Shown here: positions 1-7,738 of the stretch, piece by piece
How positions within the stretch are numbered: the stretch's first letter is position 1
Layout of the letters: the number at the start of each line of letters is the position of its first letter
Source: JBDKGV01 sp039798005
GTDB lineage: Bacteria; Fibrobacterota; Fibrobacteria; UBA5070
Assembly (NCBI GenBank): GCA_039798005.1
Contig: JBDKGV010000073.1
Span: 1-15,017, forward strand
DNA length: 15,017 nt
Reading direction: 5' to 3'
Made by a program: the position numbers and the translations under genes
Notes under the pieces: generated by a model
Seen by the model: the letters and a program-made list of their open reading frames with translations, nothing else
What the model was told of the DNA's origin: nothing
The model's database searches: none

Positions 1-1875
1 GGCTTGGAAGCCGTACGCAAGCGCCCGGCCATGTACATCGGCTCCACCGACATCCGCGGTCTGCACCACTTGGTGTGGGAAGTCGTCGACAATTCCATCG
101 ACGAGGCTCTCGGCGGCCATTGCAATCGCATCGAGCTGACCATCACGGTCGACAACCGCATCCGGGTCAAGGACAACGGACGCGGCATCCCCTGCGACAT
201 GCACGAATCGGGCATCTCCGGCGTGGAAGTCGTGATGACCAAGCTCCATGCCGGTGGCAAGTTCGACAGCGATTCCTACAAGGTCTCGGCCGGTCTTCAC
301 GGCGTGGGCGTGTCTTGTGTGAACGCTCTTTCCAAGGAACTCATCGCCACTGTCGCCCGCAACGGCAAGCTCCACCGCCAGCGCTTCGAGCGCGGCGAGC
401 CGGTCTCGACCCTTGAGATCCTGGGCGACACCGAAGAGCGCGGCACCACCATCGAATTCCTCGCCGACGACGAGATCTTCGAGACCGATCTGTTCGAGCG
501 CAGCGTGCTTGCCACCCGCTCCCGCGACCTTGCGTTCCTCAATCCGAACCTTTCCATCGTCCTGGTCGACGAGCGCCTGCCCGCCGATCACGCGGACCAT
601 CGCGAGGAATTCTGCTATCCGGGCGGCTTGGTCAGTTACGTCGAGTACATCGACCGCAACCGCACCGTGATCCACCCCAAGCCGATCTTCCTGTCGACCG
701 ACGCCGAGCCGCTGCCGCTTGAGATCGCGCTGCAGTACAACACGTCGTATTCCGAAGTGCTCTTGAGCTTCGTGAACAACGTGAACACCACCGACGGCGG
801 CACGCACGTCACCGGCTTCAAGGCCGCCATGACCCGCGTGGTCAACAATTACGCGCAGGCCAAGTTCCCCGCCAAGCTCAAGGGCGTGGCGCTGGAAGGC
901 GACGACTGCCGCGAAGGTTTGACGGCAGTGATCAGCATCAAGCTGCGCGAGCCCCAGTTCGAAGGCCAGACCAAGCACAAGCTCGGAAATTCCGAGGTCA
1001 AGTTTCAGGTCGAAGCCATCGCCTACGAGTTCCTCAACCGCTACTTCGAGGAAAATCCGACCATCGCCAAGCTCGTGGTCGAGAAGGTCATCGACGCGGC
1101 CTTTGCCCGTGAAGCGGCACGCAAGGCCAAGCAGTTGGCCCGACGCAAGAACGTGCTGGAGGGCGCAGGCCTTCCCGGAAAGCTGGCCGACTGCGCCAGT
1201 CGCAAGCCGGAGGAATGCGAACTCTACCTCGTGGAGGGTGATTCGGCAGGTGGTTCGGCCAAGCAAGGCCGTGACCGGTACTTTCAGGCCATCCTGCCGT
1301 TGCGCGGCAAGATCCTGAACGTGCAGAAGGCCCGCATCGACCGCGCCTATGCCAATGAGGAAATCCAAACCTTGGTCACCGCCATCGGTTGCGGTGTCGG
1401 GGACGAGAACTTCAACATTCTGAAGGCTCGCTACCACAAGATCATCTTGATGACCGATGCGGACGTGGACGGGTCGCACATCCAGACCCTTCTGCTCACG
1501 TTCTTCTATCGTTTCATGCCCGAGCTGATCCACTCCGGTTACCTCTACATCGCCCAGCCGCCGCTGTATCGCGTGAAGGTGGGCAACAACGAGCGCTTCG
1601 TGTTCGACGAACGCGGCCTCGATACGGCGGTCAACGAACTCGGTGGCGATCGGCGCAAGGCCTACATCCAGCGCTACAAAGGCTTGGGTGAAATGAACCC
1701 GGACCAGTTGGCCGAGACCACCATGAACCCGGCCAAGCGCACCGTGCGGCAGGTCACCATGGAGGATGCCGTGGCCGCCGACGAGTCCTTCGAGATGCTC
1801 ATGGGCGAGGAAGTCGAGCCTCGTCGCCGCTTCATCGAGGAGAACGCCCACCTGGTTGGAATGCTGGACGTGTGA
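1..1875 (+). CDS. gyrB: DNA gyrase subunit B, 5' end cut by window edge
   Basis: This is the ATPase/TOPRIM subunit of DNA gyrase, which with GyrA introduces negative supercoils. The frame is open from base 1 (GLEAVRKRPAMYIGST), which normally lies some 20-30 residues into GyrB, so the start is outside the window. Visible motifs in order are the GHKL ATPase N-box EVVDNSIDEAL, DNGRGIP, the ATP lid GLHGVGVS, the QTKHKLGN loop, the TOPRIM motif EGDSAGGSAKQGRDR (about residue 412 of the fragment), the metal-binding DADVDGSH (about 486), and the C-terminal QRYKGLGEMNP and RRRFIEENA. SAKQGRDR and QRYKGLGEM favour GyrB over ParE. The length matches the short GyrB type, without the insertion of the E. 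coli protein. Its stop codon overlaps the next start by one base, so it probably heads a three-gene operon. Confidence 0.95.
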   Translation, partial: GLEAVRKRPAMYIGSTDIRGLHHLVWEVVDNSIDEALGGHCNRIELTITVDNRIRVKDNGRGIPCDMHESGISGVEVVMTKLHAGGKFDSDSYKVSAGLHGVGVSCVNALSKELIATVARNGKLHRQRFERGEPVSTLEILGDTEERGTTIEFLADDEIFETDLFERSVLATRSRDLAFLNPNLSIVLVDERLPADHADHREEFCYPGGLVSYVEYIDRNRTVIHPKPIFLSTDAEPLPLEIALQYNTSYSEVLLSFVNNVNTTDGGTHVTGFKAAMTRVVNNYAQAKFPAKLKGVALEGDDCREGLTAVISIKLREPQFEGQTKHKLGNSEVKFQVEAIAYEFLNRYFEENPTIAKLVVEKVIDAAFAREAARKAKQLARRKNVLEGAGLPGKLADCASRKPEECELYLVEGDSAGGSAKQGRDRYFQAILPLRGKILNVQKARIDRAYANEEIQTLVTAIGCGVGDENFNILKARYHKIILMTDADVDGSHIQTLLLTFFYRFMPELIHSGYLYIAQPPLYRVKVGNNERFVFDERGLDTAVNELGGDRRKAYIQRYKGLGEMNPDQLAETTMNPAKRTVRQVTMEDAVAADESFEMLMGEEVEPRRRFIEENAHLVGMLDV

Positions 1876-2837
1876 TGGATGACACGGACTCGCTCTGTCC
1901 GTGTCTTTCGGGTCGGCAATTCGCCCGATGCTGTGGTCCGTTCGAAGCCTCCCCGGCGATCTCCGGAGAGGTCCCGGTACAAGCGGCCCACCGTTCGCTT
2001 CGCCACCACCTGCTGGAACTCCTCGAGCATGTCCCGGATCTCCAGGAGATCTGGTTTTCCTTCGCCGACGACCTGCCCGGCCCGCTGCACGATGTCCTGC
2101 CCGGACATTCCCTTTGGGAGCTGGAGCAGGCGCGGATGGAACTGTTCCTGTGGGACTATTTCCAGAAGATCTCCTTCGCCCGCCCCATCCTGCGCGTGGC
2201 ACGCATGCTTGAGATCGACGATCTGCGCTCCGCCAGCCGCCTCGACGACTGGTCCTTGGCGCCTTGGAGCGCCTACCAGGCCGTTTCCTTCGAAAAGGAC
2301 GCCTGGATCCTGCGCCATCTGACCACCGACAAGCTCGTCCATGCCCACCTTGGCTTCGAACACCATGCCTTGGCGGCCGGGGACGGCTTGGTCTGCCGGA
2401 TTCTCAAGCACGGTGGCCACTCCTTCACCGGACTTGGATTCCTGCGATTCCCGACCGCACCCGCAGCCAGGAATCTGGAGACGCAATGGCGCGCCCTGTG
2501 CACGAAGATGGGACTGCCCGTCACGATCACCCTGCGGCCCGACGTCCACAACGAGCAATGGTTCCCTTTCCATCGCGCCGTATTGGAGCTGTGGGCGGGG
2601 ATCGCCCCGTTGCGTCAGAAGAAGGCGCGCGGCACAAGCGCGCACCAGACGGCACCGGCGACGACCCGTCCGGCTCATGTCGATCTGGATCAGCCTCAAG
2701 CGGCCTTGGGGAACCAATCCCCCCGCGAAGCGATGCTCCACGCCATGGGCAAGCATCGGCTCAAGCTTTGGCTCCTGGACATGGAACGCCAAGGAACCGA
2801 CACCGCGACGTTGCGCAAATCCCTCGCCTTGGAATGA
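1875..2837 (+). CDS. SEC-C motif protein of unknown function
   Basis: A 320-residue protein whose function I do not recognise. The N-terminus carries a SEC-C-like zinc motif, CPCLSGRQFARCC (Cys8, Cys10, Cys19, Cys20), the short metal-binding element known from the SecA C-terminus and YchJ-type proteins. The rest is soluble, rich in Trp, His and Leu, with no signal peptide or membrane segment. It ends in a hydrophilic Ala/Thr/Gln-rich linker (about 250-285) and a short charged helix. The chosen ATG shares its A with the gyrB TGA (TGATG). A GTG one codon upstream (1872) is the alternative. The tight overlap suggests translational coupling to gyrB. A zinc-dependent protein-binding role is possible but is inference only. 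Confidence 0.8.
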   Translation: MDDTDSLCPCLSGRQFARCCGPFEASPAISGEVPVQAAHRSLRHHLLELLEHVPDLQEIWFSFADDLPGPLHDVLPGHSLWELEQARMELFLWDYFQKISFARPILRVARMLEIDDLRSASRLDDWSLAPWSAYQAVSFEKDAWILRHLTTDKLVHAHLGFEHHALAAGDGLVCRILKHGGHSFTGLGFLRFPTAPAARNLETQWRALCTKMGLPVTITLRPDVHNEQWFPFHRAVLELWAGIAPLRQKKARGTSAHQTAPATTRPAHVDLDQPQAALGNQSPREAMLHAMGKHRLKLWLLDMERQGTDTATLRKSLALE

Positions 2838-3655
2838 ACCTGCCCATGACCTACAAGATGATCGTGCTGGACCTGGACGACACGCTGCTCACCTCGGATT
2901 TGACCATTTCCGTCAGAACCAAGACGGCGCTCCTGGAGGCCCAGCGGCGCGGCGTGCGCGTGGTGCTGGCCTCCGGCCGCCCGACCGGCGCCATGAAGCG
3001 CTTTGCCGTCGAGCTTGAGCTCGAGAGGCACGGGGGATTCCTGATTTCCTTCAACGGGGCCGTGATCACCGAGTGCGCCGGGATGCGCCAGCACTTTCGC
3101 AAGAGCCTCTCGTGCGCCAACATGCGCGAGATCCACGACCACGCCCGGCATCACGGGGTGAGCATCCTGGGCTACCACCAGGACCGCATCATCACGCCCG
3201 TGGAGAACCCCTACACTGAGGTCGAAAGCACCCTCACGGGCCTGGATGTCGAGCAGGTGGACGACTTCCCCGAGCGCATCACCGAGGAGAGCATCAAGGT
3301 GATCGTGGTCGACGAGCCCGAACGCCTCAAGGCCGTGGCCGAGGCCATGCGCCCCCATGTGGAGGGTCGCGTGAACATGGTCTTCTCCAAGCCATTCTTC
3401 CTGGAGTTCACCGACCTCGGGATCGACAAGCGCCATTCCCTCTCGCTCCTGTGCGAACGGCTTGAGATCCTGCCGTCCGAGGTCATCGCCATGGGCGATG
3501 GCGACAACGACAAGGGCATGCTCGAATTCGCGGGCTTTGCGGTCGCGATGGAAAACGCGCGCGATTCCGTGAAGGCGATCGCCGACCACATCACGGCCCA
3601 TCACGATGCGGACGGCGTGGGGGTCGCGGTCGAAAGGTTCGTGCTGGGGGCCTAA
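2834..3655 (+). CDS. HAD-superfamily Cof-type (YidA-like) phosphatase
   Basis: A 273-residue cytosolic phosphatase, likely acting on sugar phosphates or similar small phosphoesters. HAD motif I is DLDDT (nucleophile Asp13, acid Asp15), motif II is LASGR, the conserved lysine lies in GIDKRHSL, and motif IV is GDGDND (about 221-226), which holds Mg2+. The large alpha/beta cap between motifs II and III marks the Cof class (type IIB cap). Segments such as YFLEF-type and KVIVVDEP-like stretches resemble E. coli YidA. The ATG at 2834 makes a 4-nt ATGA overlap with the preceding stop. A second ATG at 2846 is the alternative start. Exact substrates cannot be read from the sequence. It is the last gene of the gyrB operon, followed by a 71-nt gap. 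Confidence 0.9.
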   Translation: MNLPMTYKMIVLDLDDTLLTSDLTISVRTKTALLEAQRRGVRVVLASGRPTGAMKRFAVELELERHGGFLISFNGAVITECAGMRQHFRKSLSCANMREIHDHARHHGVSILGYHQDRIITPVENPYTEVESTLTGLDVEQVDDFPERITEESIKVIVVDEPERLKAVAEAMRPHVEGRVNMVFSKPFFLEFTDLGIDKRHSLSLLCERLEILPSEVIAMGDGDNDKGMLEFAGFAVAMENARDSVKAIADHITAHHDADGVGVAVERFVLGA

Positions 3656-3714
3656 TTCGGACCTCGATATCAACTTTTCGACAATTTCCTGTCCGGGCCA
3701 CCGGTTCCTGGCGG

Positions 3715-3726
3715 TATACTCAAAGG
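3715..3726 (+). promoter_or_regulatory. -10 hexamer placing the start of transcription at the ATG
   Basis: TATACT lies at 3715-3720 (5 of 6 matches to TATAAT), then CAAAGG, then ATG at 3727. Transcription normally begins 6-7 bases after this hexamer, so the mRNA would begin at or next to the start codon. AAAGG abuts the ATG and is too close to act as a Shine-Dalgarno sequence. No convincing -35 hexamer is seen 16-19 bases upstream. Confidence 0.5.
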
Positions 3727-5049
3727 ATGACCCGCCTGCACCTTGCCTCAGTCATCGCTCTTTCGACCATCGTCCTGACCGGCATGGCCACCGCCACGAC
3801 CTTCCGTCTGGACAGCACCCAGACCTACCTCAAGACCGGCAAGCTCAAGGCGATCCCCGGCGACACCGTCTGCATCGAGCCGGGACGGCGCCTCAACCAG
3901 TACATACAAGGTCTGCGCGGCACCGCCGAGAAGCCCATCGTGATCACCAACTGTCCCGGCGGCAGGGTCCTGATCGGCACGACCTTCCGCTACGGACTGT
4001 TCCTGGACAGCGTGGCCCATGTGCGCCTCACCGGCACGGGCGACCCGAACTTCCAGTACGGCATCCATGTCGACGGCACCGCCGCGGGAAGCGGGCTCTC
4101 GGTCACCGGACTGTCCGAACACGTGGAGATCGACCACCTCGAGATCTCGGGGACAAGCTTTGCCGGCATCATGGTCAAGCAGGACTACGGCGGCACGCCC
4201 CCCTCTCCCCTGCCCCTCTTCCCCGGCCTTTCCATCCACCACAACCACATCCACCACACCGGCGGCGAGGGCATGTACCTGGGCGAGACCAAGAGCCCCG
4301 GCATGTTCTTCTCGGAGGTCGAGGTGCACCACAATCTGGTCACCCACACCGGCTGGGACCTGATCCAGGTCTCCAACATGGACGGCGTGCGCGTGCACCA
4401 CAACGTCATGATCGACGGCGGCTCCCTCAAGGTCCTCTACCAAGGCAACGGCTTCCAGGTCGGCGACAACGTCACGAACCTTCGCTTCGATCACAACATC
4501 GTGATCGGCAGCAACGCGAATGCGGCCATCCTCCTGGGCGGCGGCAAGACCTCGCTGGACTCCAACTGGTTCCAGGACCCGAGCGGCGGCCAGAGCCTGT
4601 TCATCGACAACCGCTCCATCGCCGACACCGGCAAGGCCATCGAGATCCGGGACAATTTCTGGCAAAACCCGACCCGCCTCGTCTGGAAGAACTACGACGA
4701 GGTCAACCCCGTGGTCTTCTCGGGGAACCGGATCGGCAAGGTCGACACCCTGATCACCTACGCCTCCGGAGCCGGTCCCTCGACCACGACCTTCAGGGAC
4801 AATCCTGTCGGCCCCATCGCCCCGCTGATCTTCGCCGATTCCGCCAAGGGCGACTGGAGACTGGCCTACGGAAGCCCTTGGTCGACCCTTGACATGGGAT
4901 TTGGAACCGCTCCGGCCTCGAACGGCATCCGACGTGGACTTGGCAAGTCCGCATCCCCCTCCCTGCCGGCTCGCACCTTCCGTCCCCCGGGCCTTCCGGT
5001 TCCGCTTGTCGAACCTCGCGGAAGAGGCCATGCCGGGATCCTCCCATGA
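3727..5049 (+). CDS. Secreted right-handed parallel beta-helix protein
   Basis: A 440-residue exported protein, probably a carbohydrate-active lyase or epimerase-like enzyme or a polysaccharide-binding protein. A signal peptide (about 1-23, cut near ATATTF) precedes PGDTVCIEPG and GTAEKPIVITNCPGG (about 44-79). This opening is typical of beta-helix polysaccharide lyases and related proteins (PL6-like, PF13229-type). Helix rungs recur as HHN-type turns: IHHNHIHHTGGEGMYLG (170-186), VHHNLVTHTGW (200-210), VHHNVMIDGG (223-232), FDHNIVIGS (254-262), IRDNFWQN (307-314) and FSGNRIG. The domain closes with DWRLAYGSPWSTLDMG (376-391), a common end of such folds. The last 45 or so residues are Pro/Arg-rich and unexplained. 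No catalytic set identifies an exact activity. The next gene, a PL14-type lyase, supports a role in uronate polysaccharide breakdown. Confidence 0.85.
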   Translation: MTRLHLASVIALSTIVLTGMATATTFRLDSTQTYLKTGKLKAIPGDTVCIEPGRRLNQYIQGLRGTAEKPIVITNCPGGRVLIGTTFRYGLFLDSVAHVRLTGTGDPNFQYGIHVDGTAAGSGLSVTGLSEHVEIDHLEISGTSFAGIMVKQDYGGTPPSPLPLFPGLSIHHNHIHHTGGEGMYLGETKSPGMFFSEVEVHHNLVTHTGWDLIQVSNMDGVRVHHNVMIDGGSLKVLYQGNGFQVGDNVTNLRFDHNIVIGSNANAAILLGGGKTSLDSNWFQDPSGGQSLFIDNRSIADTGKAIEIRDNFWQNPTRLVWKNYDEVNPVVFSGNRIGKVDTLITYASGAGPSTTTFRDNPVGPIAPLIFADSAKGDWRLAYGSPWSTLDMGFGTAPASNGIRRGLGKSASPSLPARTFRPPGLPVPLVEPRGRGHAGILP

Positions 5050-5111
5050 ACGGAAGGAGCAATGGGTCTTGCCCTGAAGGAATTCGTGCTGGCCTGAAGC
5101 ACGAGGCGCGC

Positions 5112-5123
5112 TACATTCTCCGG
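5112..5123 (+). promoter_or_regulatory. -10-like hexamer 6 nt before the lyase ATG
   Basis: TACATT at 5112-5117 is followed by CTCCGG and then ATG at 5124, the same 6-nt spacing as at 3715. No Shine-Dalgarno sequence lies in the 12 bases before ATG. The purine stretch GGAAGGAG at 5052-5059 is too far upstream. No clear -35 is seen. It may give a leaderless transcript for the lyase gene. Confidence 0.4.
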
Positions 5124-6164
5124 ATGCGCACCCTCATCCTCCTTTTGACCATCGCCTTTGCCACCCGGGCTCAAACCCTTCTCAAGGTGGACTTCGAAAC
5201 CGAGCCTGCCGGCGCCTACACCTTGGCACAGTGCAAGAAGGCTTGGCCTGGCGTGACGTGGGAAGACGGCCTGGCCGAAGGGCGTGGCCACATCGTGAGC
5301 GGCGACAGCGCCATCGGAAAATCACTGCGCATCGGGTATCCCCTGAACAGCTTCGGGCCCCAGCTGGGCGGCGCCCAATGGCGCGCCTTCCTGCCCCAGA
5401 AGCGCGACACGGTCACCATGAGTTACCGGATCCGGTTCGGGACCACCTTCGACTTCGTGAAGGGCGGCAAACTCCCCGGCCTTTGCGGCAGCAAGTGCAA
5501 CACCGGCGGAAACGTCCCCAACGATACCGACGGATGGTCGGCGCGCCTGATGTGGCGCGACACCGACGGCAAGGCGGTCCAGTACCTGTACTACCCCGGC
5601 CAGAGCGGCACCTACGGCGCCGACCTTGCCTGGAAGGTGGATGGCAAGCCTTGCGTCTTCGTGCCGGGGACCTGGCACGAGGTGCGCACCCGGATCATCT
5701 TGAATACTCCGCGCCGCAACGGGCAACCCGCGCTCACCGATGGCCGCATCACCAGCTGGTTCGACGGCAAGCTCGCCCTGGACACCACCGGCTTCAAGCT
5801 GCGCGGCGAGGACACCATGCACATCGACCAGTTCTACTTCTCCACCTTCCACGGAGGCTCGGACGCGACCTGGGCCCCGGCCCGCGACGTCTCGGCCCAG
5901 TTCGACGACTTCCAGATCGTGGTGGGCGGCCCCGAATCGCTGGGCGTTCCAAGCTCGGGCACGACATCGCCGCGACTGCGTCTCGTGCGCAAGCCGGACG
6001 GATCGATCGCTCCGGATCGCCCTCTCCCCGCCGGCACCAGCTTGCGATTGTTCCGACCGGACGGGCAAGTCCTGTCAAATCCCAACCTTCGCGGAAGCAT
6101 CCTGTGGAGGCTTGAGGACCTCCAAGGCAGGCTCGTGGAACAGGGAAGTGCCGTGCTCCCCTGA
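5124..6164 (+). CDS. Secreted PL14-type polysaccharide lyase (alginate/glucuronan-like)
   Basis: A 346-residue exported protein resembling the PL14 and related PL20 lyases, which cleave alginate or glucuronan by beta-elimination. A signal peptide (about 1-16, MRTLILLLTIAFATRA) precedes a beta-jelly-roll domain to about residue 275. Family marks are the stretch DFVKGGKLPGL (110-120), WSARLMWR (138-145), QYLYYPG (153-159), the ITSWFDGK strand and YFSTFHGGSD near the end. Lys116 or Lys113, Ser139, Arg141, Tyr154 and Tyr156 line up with the Lys, Ser, Arg, Tyr and Tyr proposed as active-site residues in the Chlorella-virus PL14 enzyme; this alignment is from memory. A C-terminal segment after about 280 ends with ILWRLEDLQGRLVEQG, reminiscent of secretion or sorting tails. 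The ATG at 5124 was preferred over 5046 because it starts the signal peptide. The exact substrate is unknown. Confidence 0.85.
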   Translation: MRTLILLLTIAFATRAQTLLKVDFETEPAGAYTLAQCKKAWPGVTWEDGLAEGRGHIVSGDSAIGKSLRIGYPLNSFGPQLGGAQWRAFLPQKRDTVTMSYRIRFGTTFDFVKGGKLPGLCGSKCNTGGNVPNDTDGWSARLMWRDTDGKAVQYLYYPGQSGTYGADLAWKVDGKPCVFVPGTWHEVRTRIILNTPRRNGQPALTDGRITSWFDGKLALDTTGFKLRGEDTMHIDQFYFSTFHGGSDATWAPARDVSAQFDDFQIVVGGPESLGVPSSGTTSPRLRLVRKPDGSIAPDRPLPAGTSLRLFRPDGQVLSNPNLRGSILWRLEDLQGRLVEQGSAVLP

Positions 6165-6270
6165 CCGCAGCGCTGCCGTCCCTTTCCTGCATCCTTCCAG
6201 CGGCACCTCGCAGCACCGGCATTTCAAAAGCCTCAAACCATTGGGCACGGCCATTGCTGAAAGGATCCTC

Positions 6271-6876
6271 ATGAGTTCCTTCATCAAACGCCCCGGCTTT
6301 TTCGCGGCCAGCCTCTTGGTCATTTCCCTGCTTGCCCCGGCCCCCACCCATGCGGCTTTGGACAGCACGGCTCCCGATGCCATCCTGCTCCATCCGCTTT
6401 CGCTGGGCTATGGCGCCACCCAAAAGGCCTTGTGGCTCGGTCTCACCTGGGAACATCACCTGAAAAAGGACATCGACCTTGTCGTCGATCCTTCGATCTC
6501 CCGCTGGACCATCCATGAGGCCGAGGACAAGTATTACATCATGGGTTACAAGGACGACACGATCGACATGTCCTTCGCCTCGGAAGCCCTGCACCTGGGC
6601 GTGCGTTTCTGGTGGGGCCAGCTCTATCTCCAGCCGACCTTGCGCGTGGCGCACCTGAGCCGCGAATCGCGTCGTCAAGCCGGCATGAGCTACGACGGAT
6701 TCCAAGTCGCCCCGATGGTCCAATGGGGTCTTGGGATGGAGGAAGGCCGCTTCGTGACCCGCTTCGACGTCGGCATGGGACCCGGATTCGGCGAATCCCG
6801 CTGGTGGCCCTCACCTGCCGAACAACGGGACAATTACGTCCTGGACGTCAACCTCACGCTCGGATGGCGCTTCTGA
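6271..6876 (+). CDS. Small outer-membrane beta-barrel candidate
   Basis: A 201-residue exported protein of no recognised family. A signal peptide (about 1-28, ending APTHA) is followed by alternating hydrophobic and polar strands rich in Trp and Tyr, for example LWLGLTWEHHL, LGVRFWWGQLYLQPTLRV and FVTRFDVGMGPGF. It closes on VLDVNLTLGWRF with a terminal Phe, the classic C-terminal signature of outer-membrane barrels. Its size suits an eight- to ten-stranded barrel. The ATG at 6271 is supported by AAAGGA at 6260-6265, five bases upstream. The 106-nt gap after the lyase leaves it unclear whether the gene is co-transcribed. The barrel fold is inferred from strand pattern and the terminal residue, not from homology. 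Confidence 0.7.
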   Translation: MSSFIKRPGFFAASLLVISLLAPAPTHAALDSTAPDAILLHPLSLGYGATQKALWLGLTWEHHLKKDIDLVVDPSISRWTIHEAEDKYYIMGYKDDTIDMSFASEALHLGVRFWWGQLYLQPTLRVAHLSRESRRQAGMSYDGFQVAPMVQWGLGMEEGRFVTRFDVGMGPGFGESRWWPSPAEQRDNYVLDVNLTLGWRF

Positions 6877-6891
6877 AGTTCGATTCCCTCA

Positions 6892-6920
6892 TTGCCTTCG
6901 ACCAGTTGGTGTGGGATAGT
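6892..6920 (+). promoter_or_regulatory. Sigma-70-type promoter for the DUF4395 gene
   Basis: TTGCCT at 6892-6897 and GATAGT at 6915-6920 are separated by exactly 17 bases, each matching four of six consensus positions. This would give a leader of about 40 nt containing AAGGAG (6956-6961), five bases before the ATG at 6967. The -35 begins just after the stop of the barrel gene. Confidence 0.45.
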
Positions 6921-6966
6921 GTGACATCTGCCGCGCGGCGGAGAGATCACCAACCAAGGAGCAGCC

Positions 6967-7422
6967 ATGCTTTGTCCATTGGCCGGGTATTCGATCGACG
7001 AAAAGGGCGCACGCATCGTGGCCGGGATCACATCGCTCCTGGCGCTTTCTCTTCCCTTCGTCTCCAAGAACCTTCAGATCGCCCTGTTGCTGCTGTTGAT
7101 TCTGGATTTCACGCCACGCGCCTTTTCACGCCCGTCCTTGAGCCTGTTTTCCAATCTCGCCCGCAGGGTGCTTGCGATGGTCTCGGCCAAACCCCACAGG
7201 ACGGACGCAGGCCCCAAGCGCTTCGCGGCCCGCATCGGCCTTGGAATGCTGGTGGCGATGCTTGCCTGCAGCCTCGCCGGATACCACACGGGACTCCTGA
7301 CCTTGATCGCGGCCTTGGTGCTGTGCGCCTTCCTGGAATCCGCTCTGGGCTTTTGCGTCGGCTGCTGGATGTGGACCCTCTATTGGCAGCTGCGCAACCG
7401 GGACGGCATCAGAGCAAATTGA
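6967..7422 (+). CDS. DUF4395 family inner-membrane protein
   Basis: A 151-residue membrane protein matching the DUF4395 pattern, whose function is unknown. The family marks are an N-terminal CP motif (MLCPLAG, Cys3) followed by DEKGARIVAG (11-20), and a late Cys pair in GFCVGCWMW (128-136). Four hydrophobic segments are visible (about 17-32, 36-48, 89-106, 108-127). A polar, basic stretch (about 66-88) probably faces the cytoplasm. The conserved cysteines could bind metal or take part in thiol chemistry, but this is inference. A good Shine-Dalgarno sequence, AAGGAG at 6956-6961, fixes the start. The gene runs against the Suf operon and its last 14 bases overlap the end of sufT on the other strand. 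Confidence 0.8.
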   Translation: MLCPLAGYSIDEKGARIVAGITSLLALSLPFVSKNLQIALLLLLILDFTPRAFSRPSLSLFSNLARRVLAMVSAKPHRTDAGPKRFAARIGLGMLVAMLACSLAGYHTGLLTLIAALVLCAFLESALGFCVGCWMWTLYWQLRNRDGIRAN

Positions 7423-7735
7423 GTTCCAACCGGGCGGCCAAGGTCATCTTGGTCTTGTCCCAAGGCGGATCCCACACCAGCTCGACATAGCAACCCGATA
7501 CCTCGGGAAGTTCCGAGACCTTCGCTTGCACATCGGCCACGATGCTGTCGGCCACCGGACACGCAGGCGCTGTGAGCGTCATGCGTACATTGACCACGCC
7601 GAACGCCGCGACCTCGATCTCGTAGACCAGGCCCAGGTCGTAGATGTTGACCGGGATCTCGGGGTCCTTCACCGTCTTGATGGCCGCGATGACCTTCTCT
7701 TTGAGCGCTGCCAGTTCCTCGGGTTCGGTGACCAT
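7409..7735 (-). CDS. sufT: SufT-like DUF59/MIP18 Fe-S assembly protein
   Basis: A 108-residue protein of the DUF59 (MIP18/SufT) family, an accessory factor for Fe-S cluster maturation. Motifs are DPEIPVNIYDLGLVYEI (24-40), TLTAPACPVADS (53-64, with the conserved Cys59) and VELVWDPPW (84-92). The ATG at 7735 follows the sufE stop by three bases. A strong Shine-Dalgarno sequence (AGAGGGGG on the minus strand, 7749-7742) lies inside the end of sufE. As the last gene of the suf operon it probably helps carry clusters to target enzymes or supports assembly under demand. Unusually, its stop lies within the opposing DUF4395 gene. It could equally be named a PaaD-like DUF59 protein, but the suf context and the DPEIPVNIYDLGL match favour SufT. 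Confidence 0.88.
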   Translation of the reverse strand: MVTEPEELAALKEKVIAAIKTVKDPEIPVNIYDLGLVYEIEVAAFGVVNVRMTLTAPACPVADSIVADVQAKVSELPEVSGCYVELVWDPPWDKTKMTLAARLELNLL

Positions 7736-7738
7736 CGC

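Noticed and set aside
2264..2833. N-terminal extension of the HAD phosphatase to 463 residues
   Set aside because: The added 190 residues are Arg/Pro-rich shadow sequence within the SEC-C gene. The HAD fold begins at 2834-2846 with an ATGA junction.
3656..3714. Terminator after the HAD gene (CGGAC...GTCCG)
   Set aside because: The arms are five bases with a loop of about 30 and no T-run, so the pairing is not convincing.
4237..4407. Recurring CACCACAA-type words as a DNA repeat
   Set aside because: These encode the repeated His-His-Asn turns of the beta-helix rungs and reflect protein repetition, not a DNA element.
3748..5031. A 427-codon open frame on the minus strand opposite the beta-helix gene
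   Set aside because: The product is Val/Gly/Asp-rich low-complexity sequence mirroring the codon bias of the real gene, with no start signal.
5046..5123. Lyase start at ATG 5046, overlapping the beta-helix stop as ATGA
   Set aside because: It would place 26 hydrophilic residues before the signal peptide. ATG 5124 starts the signal peptide directly.
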